A stretch of DNA of 64,000 bases from Flectonema sp. DT1601 (GCA_964019425.1 OZ025858.1:248001-312000), one strand, 5' to 3'; counted from the stretch's first letter, positions 34,996-45,823 are shown. The notes: generated from the sequence alone by a model not told the origin. A program made the numbers and translations.

Positions 34996-35973
34996 ATGCA
35001 AAGGAGTCAATACGACACAGACATAACAGTATGGAGTCCCGAGGGGAGAATCCATCAAATTGAATACGCTATGGAAGCTGTTAAGAAGGGTAACGTCACA
35101 GTTGGTGTGAAAAGTGATACTCACGTTGTATTGGTAGCATTTAAGAGATCGTCAAATCATTTGGCAGCGTACCAAGAGAAGTTATTTAAACTCGATCCTA
35201 AGATTGGAATGGCTATCGCTGGGCTTACTTCAGACGCACGTTACCTCGCAACATTCATGAGAACTGAGTGTATGAACCATCGGTATGTATAACTTGTTTA
35301 TTGTCAAACTTTATAATTTCAAGTAACTCAAACACAATCAAATCAGTTACGTCTTTGAAGGAATGGTACCAACTGGCAGACTTGTAGCACAAGTTGCAGA
35401 CAAGCACCAGGCTAACACAATGAACGGAGGAAGTCGTCCATTCGGAGTCGGTTGTCTCATTGCAGGATACGACAAGACAGGAGCTAAGTTATACCAAACA
35501 TGCCCTTCAGGTAACTACTACGACTTTAAAGGAGTAGCTATCGGAGACCGTTCACAATCTGCAAGAACTTACCTTGAGAGACATTTCACTACATTCCCTG
35601 ACAGTATGAGTTTCTATCATTTTTATCACAACTAGTTTTTACAATCATAATAAACTAAACAAACAGTGCCACTCGATGATCTCGTAAACCACGCCCTCAA
35701 GGCACTCGCCTCTTCAGCTGGTGATAAACCAGAAGATCAGTTGAAGCCTGAGAACACGTCGATTGGTATCGTTGGAGTTGATCAAGACTTTACATGCTAC
35801 AGTGGTATGTTAATTATTATTATTAAAACATCTTCACCCCTTTTATGTGTAATAAAACAATAAAATTTACAACAACAGATGAGCAAGCAAAGAAATGGCT
35901 TGACGCATTCCGTATGGACTCATCCGAGAAACCAAAAGATGACGAACAGCAGCCAATGGAGGTTGACGCATAG
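34996..35973 (+). CDS. PSMA1: 20S proteasome subunit alpha type 1, four exons
   Basis: Exons 34996-35282, 35347-35603, 35667-35804 and 35879-35973 give 258 residues. The spliced protein follows human PSMA1 throughout: [20 protein letters not shown] at the N-terminus (alpha-subunit signature), [51 protein letters not shown] and [15 protein letters not shown]. It ends in an acidic PMEVDA tail like PSMA1's. Alpha subunits form the outer gate ring of the 20S core and are not proteolytic. Introns are 64, 63 and 74 nt, all starting GTATG(T/A). The ATG at 34996 is used; the upstream in-frame TTG is not a start. Confidence 0.92.
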
Positions 35974-36641
35974 ATTATTATCACTCTGAATGCTGTCTGA
36001 GAGAAGTAAAAAAAAAAAAACAGACGAAAGAATTAACTTTAAAAAAAAATGAATAAATAAAAAACATAAGAAAGAAAGAAATGAGGGGGCGCTGGCAGCC
36101 GCAAACATTTTGTTTTTATAAAAGAAATAAGACAACGCCGTAGAATTAATTAGCAAACTCTCATTAAAAGTGTGCACTACTAACAAATTGACCGCCTAAG
36201 TTCCCGCATCCCCTCACCCCCTTAGAGGAGTATTGGTAGTGTTCTAATTAAAGGTGGCAAATACTTTCTGGTTTGCTTTATTCCCGATCTTTGCTTTATT
36301 TTCACAGGACGTGTATTTTCTGTTCTGGTTACCTACCGTTTGTTATATTGAAGGCATTTGCAGCCAAAACTTTACACGTAGAGCCACCCGTTGGTGCTGT
36401 GCGTTTGGTAGTTTGCCATCCTAGCCAAAAAAAAACAGAACAAAAAAAAAAAAAAAAAAAAAGCAAAGAGGAAAAAAATTTTAAAAAATATTTAAATGAG
36501 AAGTGTGTGCGGTAACGCTGTTGCAGCCACCGTACAGTTTCCCCAAAACCCATTCCCACTTAACTAGCTCAGTAACGGTCGCTGACGTATCTCAAAATGG
36601 TTAGTAATTTATAAGATTAAAGTATCTCCTTATCATCATCA
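35974..36641. other. Intergenic; acceptor-like site for HSP90
   Basis: A-rich 3' region and no gene. TTATCATCATCAG ends at 36642, 27 nt before the HSP90 ATG. Confidence 0.6.
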
Positions 36642-36669
36642 GGAATTTAGTAAATTAATTTCATCAAAA

Positions 36670-38781
36670 ATGTCTACCGAAACCTTCGCCTTCCAGGCTG
36701 AGATCAACCAGTTGATGAGTTTGATCATCAACACGTTCTACTCGAACAAAGAGATCTTCCTTCGTGAGTTGATCTCGAACTCTAGTGATGCTCTTGACAA
36801 GATCCGTCACATGTCCCTTCTGGACAAGGAAGCCCTCGGAGAGGAGGAGAGACTTCACATCCAGATTGTTACCGACAAGGCGAACAAGACTTTGACGATC
36901 ACCGACACCGGAGTTGGTATGACTAAGGCCGACTTGGTGAACAACTTGGGAACGATCGCGAGATCAGGAACCAAGGCGTTCATGGAGGCCCTCGAGGCCG
37001 GAGCTGACATGTCGATGATTGGTCAGTTCGGAGTTGGATTCTACAGCGCGTACCTTGTTTCGGACAAGGTGAGCGTGATCTCAAAGAACAACGACGACGA
37101 GGCGTACCTTTGGGAGTCTGCTGCCGGAGGAACCTTCACCGTGACCAAGGTGGACGACTGTGAGATGAAGAGAGGAACCCAGATCACCTGCCACTTGAAG
37201 GACGACCAGTTGGAGTACCTCGAGGAGAGAAGGATCAAGGACCTGGTGAAGAAGCACTCTGAGTTCATCGGATACGACATCGAGTTGGAGGTTGAGAAGA
37301 CCAACGAGAAGGAAGTGACCGACGACGAGGAGGAGGACGAGGAGGAAGAGAAGAAGGACGAGGAGAAGAAGGAAGGAGAGGACGAGCCAAAGGTTGAGGA
37401 AGTAAAGGAAGGTGATGAGAAGAAGAAGAAGACCAAGAAGGTGAAGGAGGTAACCAAGGAGATGGAGAAGTTGAACAAGAACAAGCCACTCTGGACTCGT
37501 GACCCTAAGGAGATCACCAAGGAGGAATACGGATCCTTCTACAAGGCGATCTCCAACGACTGGGAGGAGCACCTTGCCGTGAAGCACTTTGCCGTTGAAG
37601 GTCAGCTCGAGTTCCGTGCGATCCTGTTCGTTCCAAGAAGAGCACCATTCGACATGTTCGAGCCAAACAAGAAGAAGAACAACATCAAGTTGTACGTCAG
37701 AAGAGTGTTCATCATGGACAACTGTGAGGACCTCGTGCCTGAGTGGTTGACTTTCATCAGAGGAATCGTCGACTCTGAGGACTTGCCTTTGAACATCTCC
37801 AGAGAGAACCTTCAGCAGAACAAGATCTTGAAGGTGATCAGAAAGAACATCGTGAAGAAGGGTCTCGAGATGTTCGAAGAGATCTCTGAGAACAAGGAGG
37901 ACTACGCCAAGTTCTACGAGCACTTCGGAAAGAACGTGAAGCTCGGAATCCACGAGGACTCGCAGAACAGAAAGAAGCTCGCTGAGTTCATGAGATACTA
38001 CTCGACCAAGTCGGGAGAGGAGATGACCTCTTTGAAGGACTACGTGACCAGAATGAAGGAAGGACAGAAGGAGTTGTACTACATCACTGGTGAGTCGAAG
38101 GGTAAGATCGAGAACTCTCCGTTCATCGAGCAGTGCAAGAAGAGAGGATACGAAGTTCTCCTGATGACCGACCCGATCGACGAGTACGCGATGCAGCAGT
38201 TGAAGGAGTACGAGGACATGAAGTTCAGATGCGTGTCGAAGGAGGGTCTGACTTTCGAGGAGACTGAGGAGGAGAAGAAGCAGAAGGAAGAAGAGAAGGC
38301 TGCTTACGAGACCCTTTGCAAGACGATGAAGGACATCCTCGGAGACAAGGTTGAGAAGGTGATGCTTTCAGACAGATTGGCACAGGCTCCGTGCATCTTG
38401 GTGACCTCTGAGTTCGGATGGTCTGCACACATGGAACAGATCATGAAATCGCAGGCCCTCAGAGACAGCTCGACCTCATCTTACATGGTTTCGAAGAAGA
38501 CGATGGAGATCAACCCATCTCACCCAATTGTGAAGACCTTGAAGGCGAAGGCCGACTCGGACTCCAACGACAAGACCGTGAAGGACTTGGTGCTCCTCCT
38601 CCACGAGACCTCTTTGTTGACCTCTGGATTCAGTCTTGACGACCCATCGAGCTACGCTGAGCGTATCCACAGAATGATCAAGCTTGGATTGAGCATTGAC
38701 GATGACGACGAGGAAGACGTTGCCGTCGAGGCCCCAGTTGAGGCTGATGAGGGAGACTCCAAGATGGAGGAAGTTGACTAA
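36670..38781 (+). CDS. HSP90: Cytosolic HSP90 (HSP83) chaperone
   Basis: 703 residues, complete. The N-terminal GHKL ATPase has [20 protein letters not shown] (catalytic Glu and Mg-binding Asn), ITDTGVGM and [14 protein letters not shown] highly charged Glu/Lys linker spans about residues 215-265. The middle domain has [10 protein letters not shown] with the catalytic Arg. The C-terminus ends MEEVD, the TPR co-chaperone docking motif of cytosolic forms. [20 protein letters not shown] resembles kinetoplastid HSP83 more than animal or plant forms, which read GWTANMERIM. Codon use is extremely biased, as expected for an abundant protein. No intron. A Fes1/HspBP1 gene follows and a proteasome gene precedes. 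Confidence 0.97.
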   Translation: MSTETFAFQAEINQLMSLIINTFYSNKEIFLRELISNSSDALDKIRHMSLLDKEALGEEERLHIQIVTDKANKTLTITDTGVGMTKADLVNNLGTIARSGTKAFMEALEAGADMSMIGQFGVGFYSAYLVSDKVSVISKNNDDEAYLWESAAGGTFTVTKVDDCEMKRGTQITCHLKDDQLEYLEERRIKDLVKKHSEFIGYDIELEVEKTNEKEVTDDEEEDEEEEKKDEEKKEGEDEPKVEEVKEGDEKKKKTKKVKEVTKEMEKLNKNKPLWTRDPKEITKEEYGSFYKAISNDWEEHLAVKHFAVEGQLEFRAILFVPRRAPFDMFEPNKKKNNIKLYVRRVFIMDNCEDLVPEWLTFIRGIVDSEDLPLNISRENLQQNKILKVIRKNIVKKGLEMFEEISENKEDYAKFYEHFGKNVKLGIHEDSQNRKKLAEFMRYYSTKSGEEMTSLKDYVTRMKEGQKELYYITGESKGKIENSPFIEQCKKRGYEVLLMTDPIDEYAMQQLKEYEDMKFRCVSKEGLTFEETEEEKKQKEEEKAAYETLCKTMKDILGDKVEKVMLSDRLAQAPCILVTSEFGWSAHMEQIMKSQALRDSSTSSYMVSKKTMEINPSHPIVKTLKAKADSDSNDKTVKDLVLLLHETSLLTSGFSLDDPSSYAERIHRMIKLGLSIDDDDEEDVAVEAPVEADEGDSKMEEVD

Positions 38782-39380
38782 GAAATTAAACTTAACCGTT
38801 TGAAGAAAAAAAAAAACGAAATAAGAAAGAATAATTAATTTATCATTTTATGCTTCGAAGCATTTAACCTCCTCCCTAATAATAATAATAGTTTAACTTA
38901 ACAACAGAATTGCTTGCAGCTAATAAGCCGCCTTAACTTTCTTGTTCTGCTTTCATATGTTGCCGTTTCTTTCGTACTCTATCCCTTTAATTTTTTGTTG
39001 CAGTCTAGTCAGGAAACTGGCAAGCGTGTCTTTTTAAAAAAGAAAAAAAGGAGTGGGGAAAAAAAAAAAAAAAAAAAAACAGAAATATTTTTAAAAAAAA
39101 AGAGAATATCTAAAAATATTTATCTTGAATTGACAATTGGTTTAAAAATTTTAAAAAAGAAAAGAAGAATTTGAGACGCAAGCACCCCAAATAAAAAAAA
39201 ATAAAAAAAAGTTTAAAAAAAAATATAGGTTATGCTTTCACTTAGTCTTATTCTTAATACCGTAATAAAGTAACAATGATTTTTATTTTATTTTAATACT
39301 TATAACAGAGATACAACAAACGAAAGAAGGTACAAATGCGCTCACAACATCACAAAGAACACTTATTTTTTTCCCTCTCA
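38782..39380. other. Intergenic with 14-bp perfect palindrome
   Basis: 38850-38863 (ATGCTTCGAAGCAT) is a perfect palindrome in the HSP90 3' region. The rest is A-tracts. CCTCTCAAG (AG at 39381-39382) precedes the next gene. Confidence 0.65.
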
Positions 39381-39409
39381 AGCAACAATCCACAACTACC
39401 CTTCACAAG

Positions 39410-40270
39410 ATGGCAATGGGACTTAATAAGGCGATTTTCGAGTTCTGTATGAAACACAGTGATGACCCGAAAAATAGAGTAGAGGGTATCCCTACCAGAG
39501 ACCCTGAAGACTATGAATGGTTGAAGAAAGCTTTAGCACAGATTAAGAGTGATGCTGAAAGGATGGAAAACTGCTTAGCGATCCTTCGTGAGAGTGAGGC
39601 AGACAAAGAATCGAAATTAGTTGCCATGGAAGAGATTTTATATTTTGTTGAAGACTTGGATAACGCAAATGACTTTTGCAAGAAATTAAAAGGATCCAAA
39701 GACATGATAGCTCTCCTCAACCCTACTGAAGACTCTACCGTTAGATCTGGTGCTGGAGATATCATCGGGACGCTATCACAGAATAATATTATATGCCAGG
39801 GGATCTTAATGGCTGATGGGGCTATTCCTGCTATCATTAAGCAGCTTAGGCTTGAAACTTGTTCACGAACAAAACTTATTTACGCTTTATCCAGCATAAC
39901 CAGAGGTAATCGAGACATACTACAATACTTCTTAGATAATAGTGAATGGGTTGCTGCAGTTGTTGATGTACTGAAGTATCATGAAACTGATATCAGAGCC
40001 TGTAAAAAAGTTTTATTTTATTTGGCTTGTCTTTGGAGGGATGACCAAGAAGTGAAGAAGCCAACAATCCCATCAGATTCGACCACGATGTCATACGTTA
40101 AGATCCTTCTTCAGAATGAGGGAGAAGACGTTCAGGAATTAGCTGTCGACTGGTGTATTCAACTGGCAAAACACGGAGCTCGCCCAGCTATGGAAAAGGC
40201 TGGTATCTCCCCCGACATCGTACCGTCAGCAGTAGAGAAAAGCAGACTACTAGATGGGCTTTCTCACTAA
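39410..40270 (+). CDS. FES1: Hsp70 nucleotide exchange factor, Fes1/HspBP1 family
   Basis: 286 residues of armadillo-type helices. The N-terminus LNKAIFEFCMKHSDDP is like the start of Fes1. KLVAMEEILYFVEDLDNAND, VRSGAGDIIGTLSQNNIICQ, KLIYALSSITRGNRDILQYF and KVLFYLACLWRDD follow the HspBP1/Fes1/SIL1-type repeat layout, a short N-terminal segment plus about four ARM repeats. These proteins bind the Hsp70 ATPase lobe and release ADP. With no signal peptide it is cytosolic (Fes1/HspBP1, not SIL1). It lies directly downstream of HSP90, so two chaperone functions share a probable transcription unit. Codons are less biased than in HSP90. Confidence 0.8.
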   Translation: MAMGLNKAIFEFCMKHSDDPKNRVEGIPTRDPEDYEWLKKALAQIKSDAERMENCLAILRESEADKESKLVAMEEILYFVEDLDNANDFCKKLKGSKDMIALLNPTEDSTVRSGAGDIIGTLSQNNIICQGILMADGAIPAIIKQLRLETCSRTKLIYALSSITRGNRDILQYFLDNSEWVAAVVDVLKYHETDIRACKKVLFYLACLWRDDQEVKKPTIPSDSTTMSYVKILLQNEGEDVQELAVDWCIQLAKHGARPAMEKAGISPDIVPSAVEKSRLLDGLSH

Positions 40271-40848
40271 AACTACCAACCAGTCGAGTCTTTGATACTG
40301 TCGTCTATTAAAGATATCTTTTCCTTGTAATTCTTCCATTCTAACTCCAACTCCTGCCGCCTTAATTTGAGAGTTGTGTGTATTCGTGCCCTTCGTAAAA
40401 AAAACTGCCCACTGCAAAATATACAACCTAATAGCCACACAACAGACGCTCCCTCTCTCTCCCTTTGGATTCATTAAAGGAATACATTTGTGTTGCTTTA
40501 GTTTCAATTAGTTTATTGTCTTTTTGTGAAGGCTTTAATTGTGTTGAGTTAGAGTGCTGGAAGGGTACAGCTGACAGCTCGTTGTAAGTTAAGAGAGGTA
40601 GGATATTTAAAAAAAATAAAAAAAAAAAAATCAAGATTTCAGTAAAAAGGATTATTCATCTTCGACACGCTTCACGTCGGATCAGTTTAGTTGGTTGTGG
40701 ATGGACAACACTTTTATTGTTTTAGATATTTATTTTTTATACAGCTACAGCATAACATCCTTATATCTGTTACCTGACTCCTGACATACACATCAGCTCT
40801 ATATACTCATGGTACACAATGAGTAAGATCTCGCTAATAACTACTAAG
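40271..40848. other. Intergenic, no gene seen
   Basis: No RNA gene recognised. Antisense ORFs at 40250-40634 lack protein-like composition. No strong pyrimidine tract precedes the next ATG; the nearest AG is CTACTAAGAG. Confidence 0.55.
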
Positions 40849-40850
40849 AG

Positions 40851-42023
40851 ATGGCGACTACGGCACGCAAAAGAGGAATAAAGTTTGTCGACCTCCGATT
40901 GGCGGAGCGGTACGAATCACCTCAGCAAGCACAAGCAGAACAGTTCTGGAGTGTGATAAATACCATCGGTGGTGTATCGGAAGTATGTTCGCTACCCGAG
41001 ATGGAGTCTCGTAGAGCATCACAAAATGAAGAAGAGGAAAATGAAACACATTCGACAGTTAACACACTTTCAAAGCACAATGTGTGTTCAAAGATTAAGC
41101 CTGCTAAGAAAAAGAAAAAGTTAAAATTTGCTCAAATAATATGCCCGCCATCTCCCGATATAATAATACCGGAAGCCCCCCTCGTTAGTAAATCTAAACG
41201 ATCAGGTGAAATGCCTTTATTTCATCATTCGAAATTCTGTTCTGTACTGCCGGGGAAAGGAGCTATACCAATACCTCCATTTCTTCAAAGAACAGTAAAG
41301 GCTCAGGATCCCAGAATAATAAGATACGGTGCAAAGCAAATCATCCCCCGACTTGGTCCATCATTGTTAAAACGCGTAGCCAGAGCTAACAAACAAGCGG
41401 AGACGAATGTTATTAGTAAATGGTCAACTGATCTTTCAACTGTTGAATTAGACACAATCGAAAAACAATTCTTAAACTCAACCAGCGGAAGGCACTATAT
41501 AATGATTAGTGAAATAGGAAACCTGAGGGTTAGGTTGGGTGGAAATATATTGAAAAAATCACATTTGAATCTTAAATTTAATAATTACAACACCTACTTG
41601 ACCATTTTAGACGTCGTAGCCTGCATGTTCCCGATGGTTCCAGCGCACAAAGTATTGCAGTGGTTTAACAGTTTCAGTCGGTTTCACAGCACGTCGGTTG
41701 TGTTTAAGAAATATCCTCCTCACATCGTAGGTGATATTATGTTAATATTTAATCAATTAGATAATGATCGTGCTGGATACTTGACGCACGACTCTCTCAA
41801 GAAGTGTATTCCGTCTGCAGACTTAACAGATGCTGATGTAGCTCGACTGATAAGTGAATCAAATCGTTACATAGCGAGGTCTCGTGTGAAAGAATCAGTC
41901 CTCTCATTCGCTGCCTTTGCAGAAATGATAAAATATCAATACAGACCATGTAATTCAAATGCTTTCTTCGCAAAAAGAAGTGCTCCAGTCGCAGTTGGTG
42001 AGATGCTATCAAGTCAGTATTGA
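40851..42023 (+). CDS. Unknown basic protein with EF-hand-like region
   Basis: 390 residues. The N-terminal 120 are charged and probably disordered, with a lysine cluster (KPAKKKKKLKFAQ) near residue 85. The C-terminal half is helical and contains DIMLIFNQLDNDRAGYLTHD, which has the D-x-D-x-x-G spacing of an EF-hand loop but Ser instead of Glu at position 12, so calcium binding is doubtful. A second helix pair (LTDADVARLISESNRYIA) follows as in a degenerate EF pair. Similar EF-hand-like proteins are common in flagellar and cytoskeletal proteomes, but I recognise no family. No signal peptide or membrane segment. Confidence 0.7.
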   Translation: MATTARKRGIKFVDLRLAERYESPQQAQAEQFWSVINTIGGVSEVCSLPEMESRRASQNEEEENETHSTVNTLSKHNVCSKIKPAKKKKKLKFAQIICPPSPDIIIPEAPLVSKSKRSGEMPLFHHSKFCSVLPGKGAIPIPPFLQRTVKAQDPRIIRYGAKQIIPRLGPSLLKRVARANKQAETNVISKWSTDLSTVELDTIEKQFLNSTSGRHYIMISEIGNLRVRLGGNILKKSHLNLKFNNYNTYLTILDVVACMFPMVPAHKVLQWFNSFSRFHSTSVVFKKYPPHIVGDIMLIFNQLDNDRAGYLTHDSLKKCIPSADLTDADVARLISESNRYIARSRVKESVLSFAAFAEMIKYQYRPCNSNAFFAKRSAPVAVGEMLSSQY

Positions 42024-42221
42024 CGTATCTTCTGATAAAAGTCAATACTGTTATGTATTAGTGATGGTGTTTGTCTTGTGTTTACTTATTTTGTTTAGTA
42101 TTTTACTCTTTTTTCACAGTTGAAAAATTTCCAAAATCCGTCAAAACCTGATGAGCATTTGTATTATTTTAATGTTATGTTTTTTTTGTTAACACAGTTT
42201 ACCCTGTGAAGTTTAACAAAA

Positions 42222-44036
42222 ATGGAAAAGTCAAAAATGAGAACATCAACTGACGTGTTGTTATCGTCGTGGGCATCGAGCACCTCCCATGAGATGGGTT
42301 TAAAGAAAGAAGACTTGAATAGAATAACTGAATCAATCGGATCTGGTACTTCAACTATTCAAAGAAAACAACTCGGAATTAAACAAAAATTAATTGAAAT
42401 TGAAGCCATCAGTAATTCAAGAACAGAATTGAGAAAAAGACTTAGCGACCTTCAAATTTGTTACGCAGCAAGCGAAGAAGAAATAAGAGCAGCGGCACCC
42501 ACAACTGAGATTCTGAAAAAAGGTCTTGAAGAGCTTTCTCTTGACAAGGAAAAGCACCACGTGGAGCTTCGAAACCTTCAAACCAATCAAATTAAATGGA
42601 AGAATCTAATAGCTGATGAAGAACGTTGTAAGGAACTCATAGTTGGTTGGAATGAAAGTCGTTTTAAAACTGAATTGAAAATGCTTAGCGAATCTCTTCT
42701 GCAGTACACTAACGAAGAGTACGTCATCTCAGGCAAGGATGAAGCTTCAAAAAGATCAAAAGAAATTGTATCAGCAGTTAACGACGCCAGAAGACGTTGG
42801 CGACTCAGTCTTATTGACACCGACAAACTACATCTGGACCGTGAACGCCAAACGAATGAACTCAATTGTGTGACACAGACACTCAAGTCTCAAAAGGAAA
42901 AACTTGAAAATAATCACATGGAGCTTCAGACACTCGAATTAGATTGTGAAAAGCTTCAAGAAGAAAAATATTGCGAAGAGCTGAAAGTAAAGGTCGCACA
43001 GGACAAGTTAAAATGGGACGAAGAACACCTCAGAAAAGTAAATGACTCCATCCAAAGAGCGAATGAAGAAACAGCAACGAGAATAGCATCTCAGTTAGTA
43101 GAAACAGAGAAAGTAAACACAGAGCTCAGTACATTCTTGAAGTCTGATGAAGTTGTTAATTACGAAAAGGACTTGAGCGCTTATGAATCTGCGCTGAGCA
43201 ACGGAAACTCCCTTCGCAAGAAATGTCTTGACATGCAATCCATGAATTCTCGACTTCTCAGATTCCTCTCCGACATCGAGAGAACAACAGCCTGCCATGA
43301 AAAGGAAGTTCAAGCAAAGGCTGTGTCAAGAGAATTAGAATCCAGACAACAGGCTGTGGCAACATCACAAAAAAGAGATGAAATGAATATTATCAGACTT
43401 CTTGAGCAGCTTCAGGATATCAAATTAACAACTTGTATTAAGAGTGAATCAAACTCCAGAACAGAAATTCTTGATAAAGAACTGAAAGGCTGGTGCAACC
43501 TTCTAAGCAGCTCTGAAAAAAACAAAGACGGAATCCTTGGCTGGGAGAACAAAAAGAAAGTCATCGCTGAAGAAGAAGTCATACGAAGAGATATCGAGGA
43601 AACAGAAGACATGGAACGCTCGATGTTAGGAGACCCGACTAACAATATTGGAAGAGGTGGTAGCGGTGTTAGGAGCATACTAGGAAGTAAATCGAAATCA
43701 GCTTCCCGTCCACTTGAGTTGATCGAAAATAATTTACTTCGCTCAAACATTGATCAACGCAAACGTCGAATTATCAGTCTTGGTCACACTTCACTAAGCG
43801 AGTCTCTGGCTCATCAAAAACGACCACGCAAAGCTTCTGACAATTCGATTAACGATTTTCTTAAGGAACGTCAGCTGACCAACAAAATTGATTCTCAAAG
43901 TGATATCAGCAGTTTATTTCATGAAAAGTCTGCGAGGTACCAGCGACTGTCAGCGAAGAAGTTCGACAAACGGAGATCCCAAAGTCATGGAAAGCTACCT
44001 TTTGATGCACCAAAACTATCCTTTGATGACTTGTAA
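42222..44036 (+). CDS. Long coiled-coil protein, 604 aa
   Basis: Residues about 20-475 are almost continuous charged helix with heptad-like spacing (for example RKQLGIKQKLIEIEAISNSR and SQKEKLENNHMELQTLELDC), interrupted by short breaks. The C-terminal 130 residues are Ser/Arg/Lys-rich and likely disordered, with a Gly-rich stretch (NNIGRGGSGVRS) near 480. No motor, kinase or membrane motif is seen. It could be a structural component of the flagellum, cytoskeleton or kinetochore; the sequence does not say which. The ATG lies 24 nt after TTAACACAG (AG 42196-42197). Confidence 0.75.
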   Translation: MEKSKMRTSTDVLLSSWASSTSHEMGLKKEDLNRITESIGSGTSTIQRKQLGIKQKLIEIEAISNSRTELRKRLSDLQICYAASEEEIRAAAPTTEILKKGLEELSLDKEKHHVELRNLQTNQIKWKNLIADEERCKELIVGWNESRFKTELKMLSESLLQYTNEEYVISGKDEASKRSKEIVSAVNDARRRWRLSLIDTDKLHLDRERQTNELNCVTQTLKSQKEKLENNHMELQTLELDCEKLQEEKYCEELKVKVAQDKLKWDEEHLRKVNDSIQRANEETATRIASQLVETEKVNTELSTFLKSDEVVNYEKDLSAYESALSNGNSLRKKCLDMQSMNSRLLRFLSDIERTTACHEKEVQAKAVSRELESRQQAVATSQKRDEMNIIRLLEQLQDIKLTTCIKSESNSRTEILDKELKGWCNLLSSSEKNKDGILGWENKKKVIAEEEVIRRDIEETEDMERSMLGDPTNNIGRGGSGVRSILGSKSKSASRPLELIENNLLRSNIDQRKRRIISLGHTSLSESLAHQKRPRKASDNSINDFLKERQLTNKIDSQSDISSLFHEKSARYQRLSAKKFDKRRSQSHGKLPFDAPKLSFDDL

Positions 44037-44707
44037 CCTTCTGAAGATTCCTCCTTGTCTTATTTCTTATTGTTACCTCTCTTGGTTAGTTGACTGTACT
44101 ATACGTACAAGGTTTAGAGTTCGTACCTTTTTTTCTTCTTTTTTTTTGGTTGGCTTACCCGTCAGCCACATCTCTCATCTATTTATATTTGCCTTCTACT
44201 TGTTCTTGCTGATTATGTTGTCTCTGTTGTGAGTGTTTGTCAAAAATGATACATTTTTTGTTATAGTTTTTTGGAGGAGAAAATGATGGGAAAACCTTAT
44301 GGTGTCCCTCGTTTGTTTTTATTCATAAACACTTTAGTTAAGATGAATACAATCTCTCATACGGTTGCATCCAAGGGGGAGGAGGAAGAAGAAAAGATGA
44401 CTTCCTATTGGGTAACTAACCACATCTCTCATTTATTATTCATTTCCCTTTCCCCTCACGCCATTCCTTCTATCTATTGAGTTCATTGTTGTCGAGGCAT
44501 TCGACATTTGGACTCGAAAACTGTGAAACCATTATTTAATGATCATCATGATGATTGATCGTTTGTTTATTTAAGATAACATTTGCTACTATCTACTTTG
44601 TGTGAAATACTTTGGTGGACATTAGTAAGCACTTGCGATACCTTCTCTTGCTTTGGTTTGGTTTGGTAGTGTTTTTTAGCCTGAAGTTATTTTATTTTCC
44701 CCTCCAC
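44037..44707. other. Intergenic, no gene seen
   Basis: Two weak + ORFs (43888-44232, 44271-44480) are not protein-like. A short palindrome-rich segment, ATGATCATCATGATGATTGATC, sits at about 44539-44560 in overlapping pieces. It ends in the pyrimidine tract of the first thioredoxin-like gene. Confidence 0.55.
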
Positions 44708-44709
44708 AG
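44708..44709 (+). promoter_or_regulatory. Putative trans-splice acceptor, thioredoxin-like copy 1
   Basis: TTTCCCCTCCACAG ends here, 31 nt before the ATG. The same layout recurs before all four copies with no GTATG donor in the spacers, so cis-splicing is unlikely. Confidence 0.6.
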
Positions 44710-44740
44710 CTCTTCCTCGTAAATTAACTTTAATAACAAA

Positions 44741-45106
44741 ATGTTCAAGACTCTTATCGTCGCCACCACCCTCGTTGCCTCCGTCGGAGCCATCGACTTG
44801 ACCGCTGACAACTTCGACACTGAGGTCAGCGCTGACAAGACCGCTCTCGTTAAGTTCTTCGCTCCATGGTGTGGACACTGCAAGAGAATGGCTCCAGCCT
44901 GGGCCCAGCTCACCACCGAGTTCGCCTCCAGCGACAAGGTTGTCATCGGAGACGTTGACTGCACCATTCACAAGGATCTCTGCAGCAGATTCGGAGTTCG
45001 TGGATACCCAACCTTGAAGGCATTCAAGAACGGTGAGCCAGTTGACTACAACTCTGGTCGTTCATTCGATGACCTCAAGAAGTACGTTGAGGAGAACCTT
45101 CAGTAG
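44741..45106 (+). CDS. Secreted single-domain thioredoxin/PDI-like protein, copy 1
   Basis: 121 residues. Signal peptide MFKTLIVATTLVASVGA, then one thioredoxin fold with the PDI-type active site FFAPWCGHCKRMAPAW (CGHC near residues 44-47), the GVRGYPTLKAF cis-Pro loop and a C-terminal helix. It would catalyse disulfide exchange in the secretory pathway. It lacks KDEL or HDEL, so it is either secreted or held by another means. It is far shorter than a classical PDI (about 500 residues, two active domains). First of four tandem genes; biased codons indicate high expression. The stop codon sits in the 5' arm of a 7-bp hairpin (45102-45118). Confidence 0.92.
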   Translation: MFKTLIVATTLVASVGAIDLTADNFDTEVSADKTALVKFFAPWCGHCKRMAPAWAQLTTEFASSDKVVIGDVDCTIHKDLCSRFGVRGYPTLKAFKNGEPVDYNSGRSFDDLKKYVEENLQ

Positions 45107-45118
45107 AGAGACTCTACT
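45102..45118 (+). repeat. Hairpin overlapping the stop codon of copy 1
   Basis: AGTAGAG, loop AGA, CTCTACT: a perfect 7-bp stem with a triloop that contains the TAG stop. Confidence 0.75.
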
Positions 45119-45418
45119 CAGTTCTAACATGTGAAATAGAAATATTAAAATGGTGAAAACAAAAATAAGAAATAAAGAAACCAATCCTGAAAACCCTCCT
45201 CCCAAAAATTACTAATTCGGAATAGACCCCGAGCTAGTGTAGCGTACGGATATTGTAGTAGTGGATTATTGTTTTAATTTCTGTAGTGACTTCTGTTCTC
45301 TTCATTCAACAGTATTATGAATTGGTGTAGTTAGCTATAGAGGTAATGTATTCAATACAATCAGAACTGATTAGTAACTTCCTGGTACTTCTGTGATTAT
45401 AAAGTATTTCCCCTCCAC

Positions 45419-45420
45419 AG
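45419..45420 (+). promoter_or_regulatory. Putative trans-splice acceptor, copy 2
   Basis: TTTCCCCTCCACAG, 31 nt before the ATG. The 5' leader is nearly identical to that of copy 1. Confidence 0.6.
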
Positions 45421-45451
45421 CTCTTCCTCGTAAATTAACTTTAGTAACAAA

Positions 45452-45817
45452 ATGTTCAAGACTCTTATCGTCGCCACCACCCTCGTTGCCTCCGTCGGAG
45501 CCATTGACTTGACCGCTGACAACTTCGACACTGAGGTCAGCGCTGACAAGACCGCTCTTGTTAAGTTCTTCGCTCCATGGTGTGGACACTGCAAGAGAAT
45601 GGCTCCAGCCTGGGCCCAGCTCACCACCGAGTTCGCCTCCAGCGACAAGGTTGTCATCGGAGACGTTGACTGCACCATTCACAAGGATCTCTGCAGCAGA
45701 TTCGGAGTTCGTGGATACCCAACCTTGAAGGCATTCAAGAACGGTGAGCCAGTTGACTACAACTCTGGTCGTTCATTCGATGACCTCAAGAAGTACGTTG
45801 AGGAGAACCTTCAGTAG
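45452..45817 (+). CDS. Secreted thioredoxin/PDI-like protein, copy 2
   Basis: The protein is identical to copy 1. The coding sequence differs at only about two silent positions (ATC/ATT and CTC/CTT codons). The 31-nt leader matches copy 1 except one base, while the 3' region is unrelated, so the duplicated block runs from the acceptor to the stop. A 7-bp triloop hairpin (TGTCGTG, AAG, CACGACA; 45824-45840) starts 6 nt after the stop. Confidence 0.92.
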   Translation: MFKTLIVATTLVASVGAIDLTADNFDTEVSADKTALVKFFAPWCGHCKRMAPAWAQLTTEFASSDKVVIGDVDCTIHKDLCSRFGVRGYPTLKAFKNGEPVDYNSGRSFDDLKKYVEENLQ

Positions 45818-45823
45818 AACAGT

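Noticed and set aside
37041-37953. Long antisense ORFs (159 and 290 codons) inside HSP90
   Set aside because: They mirror the biased codons of HSP90; Leu/Val- or Ser-rich composition with no domain.
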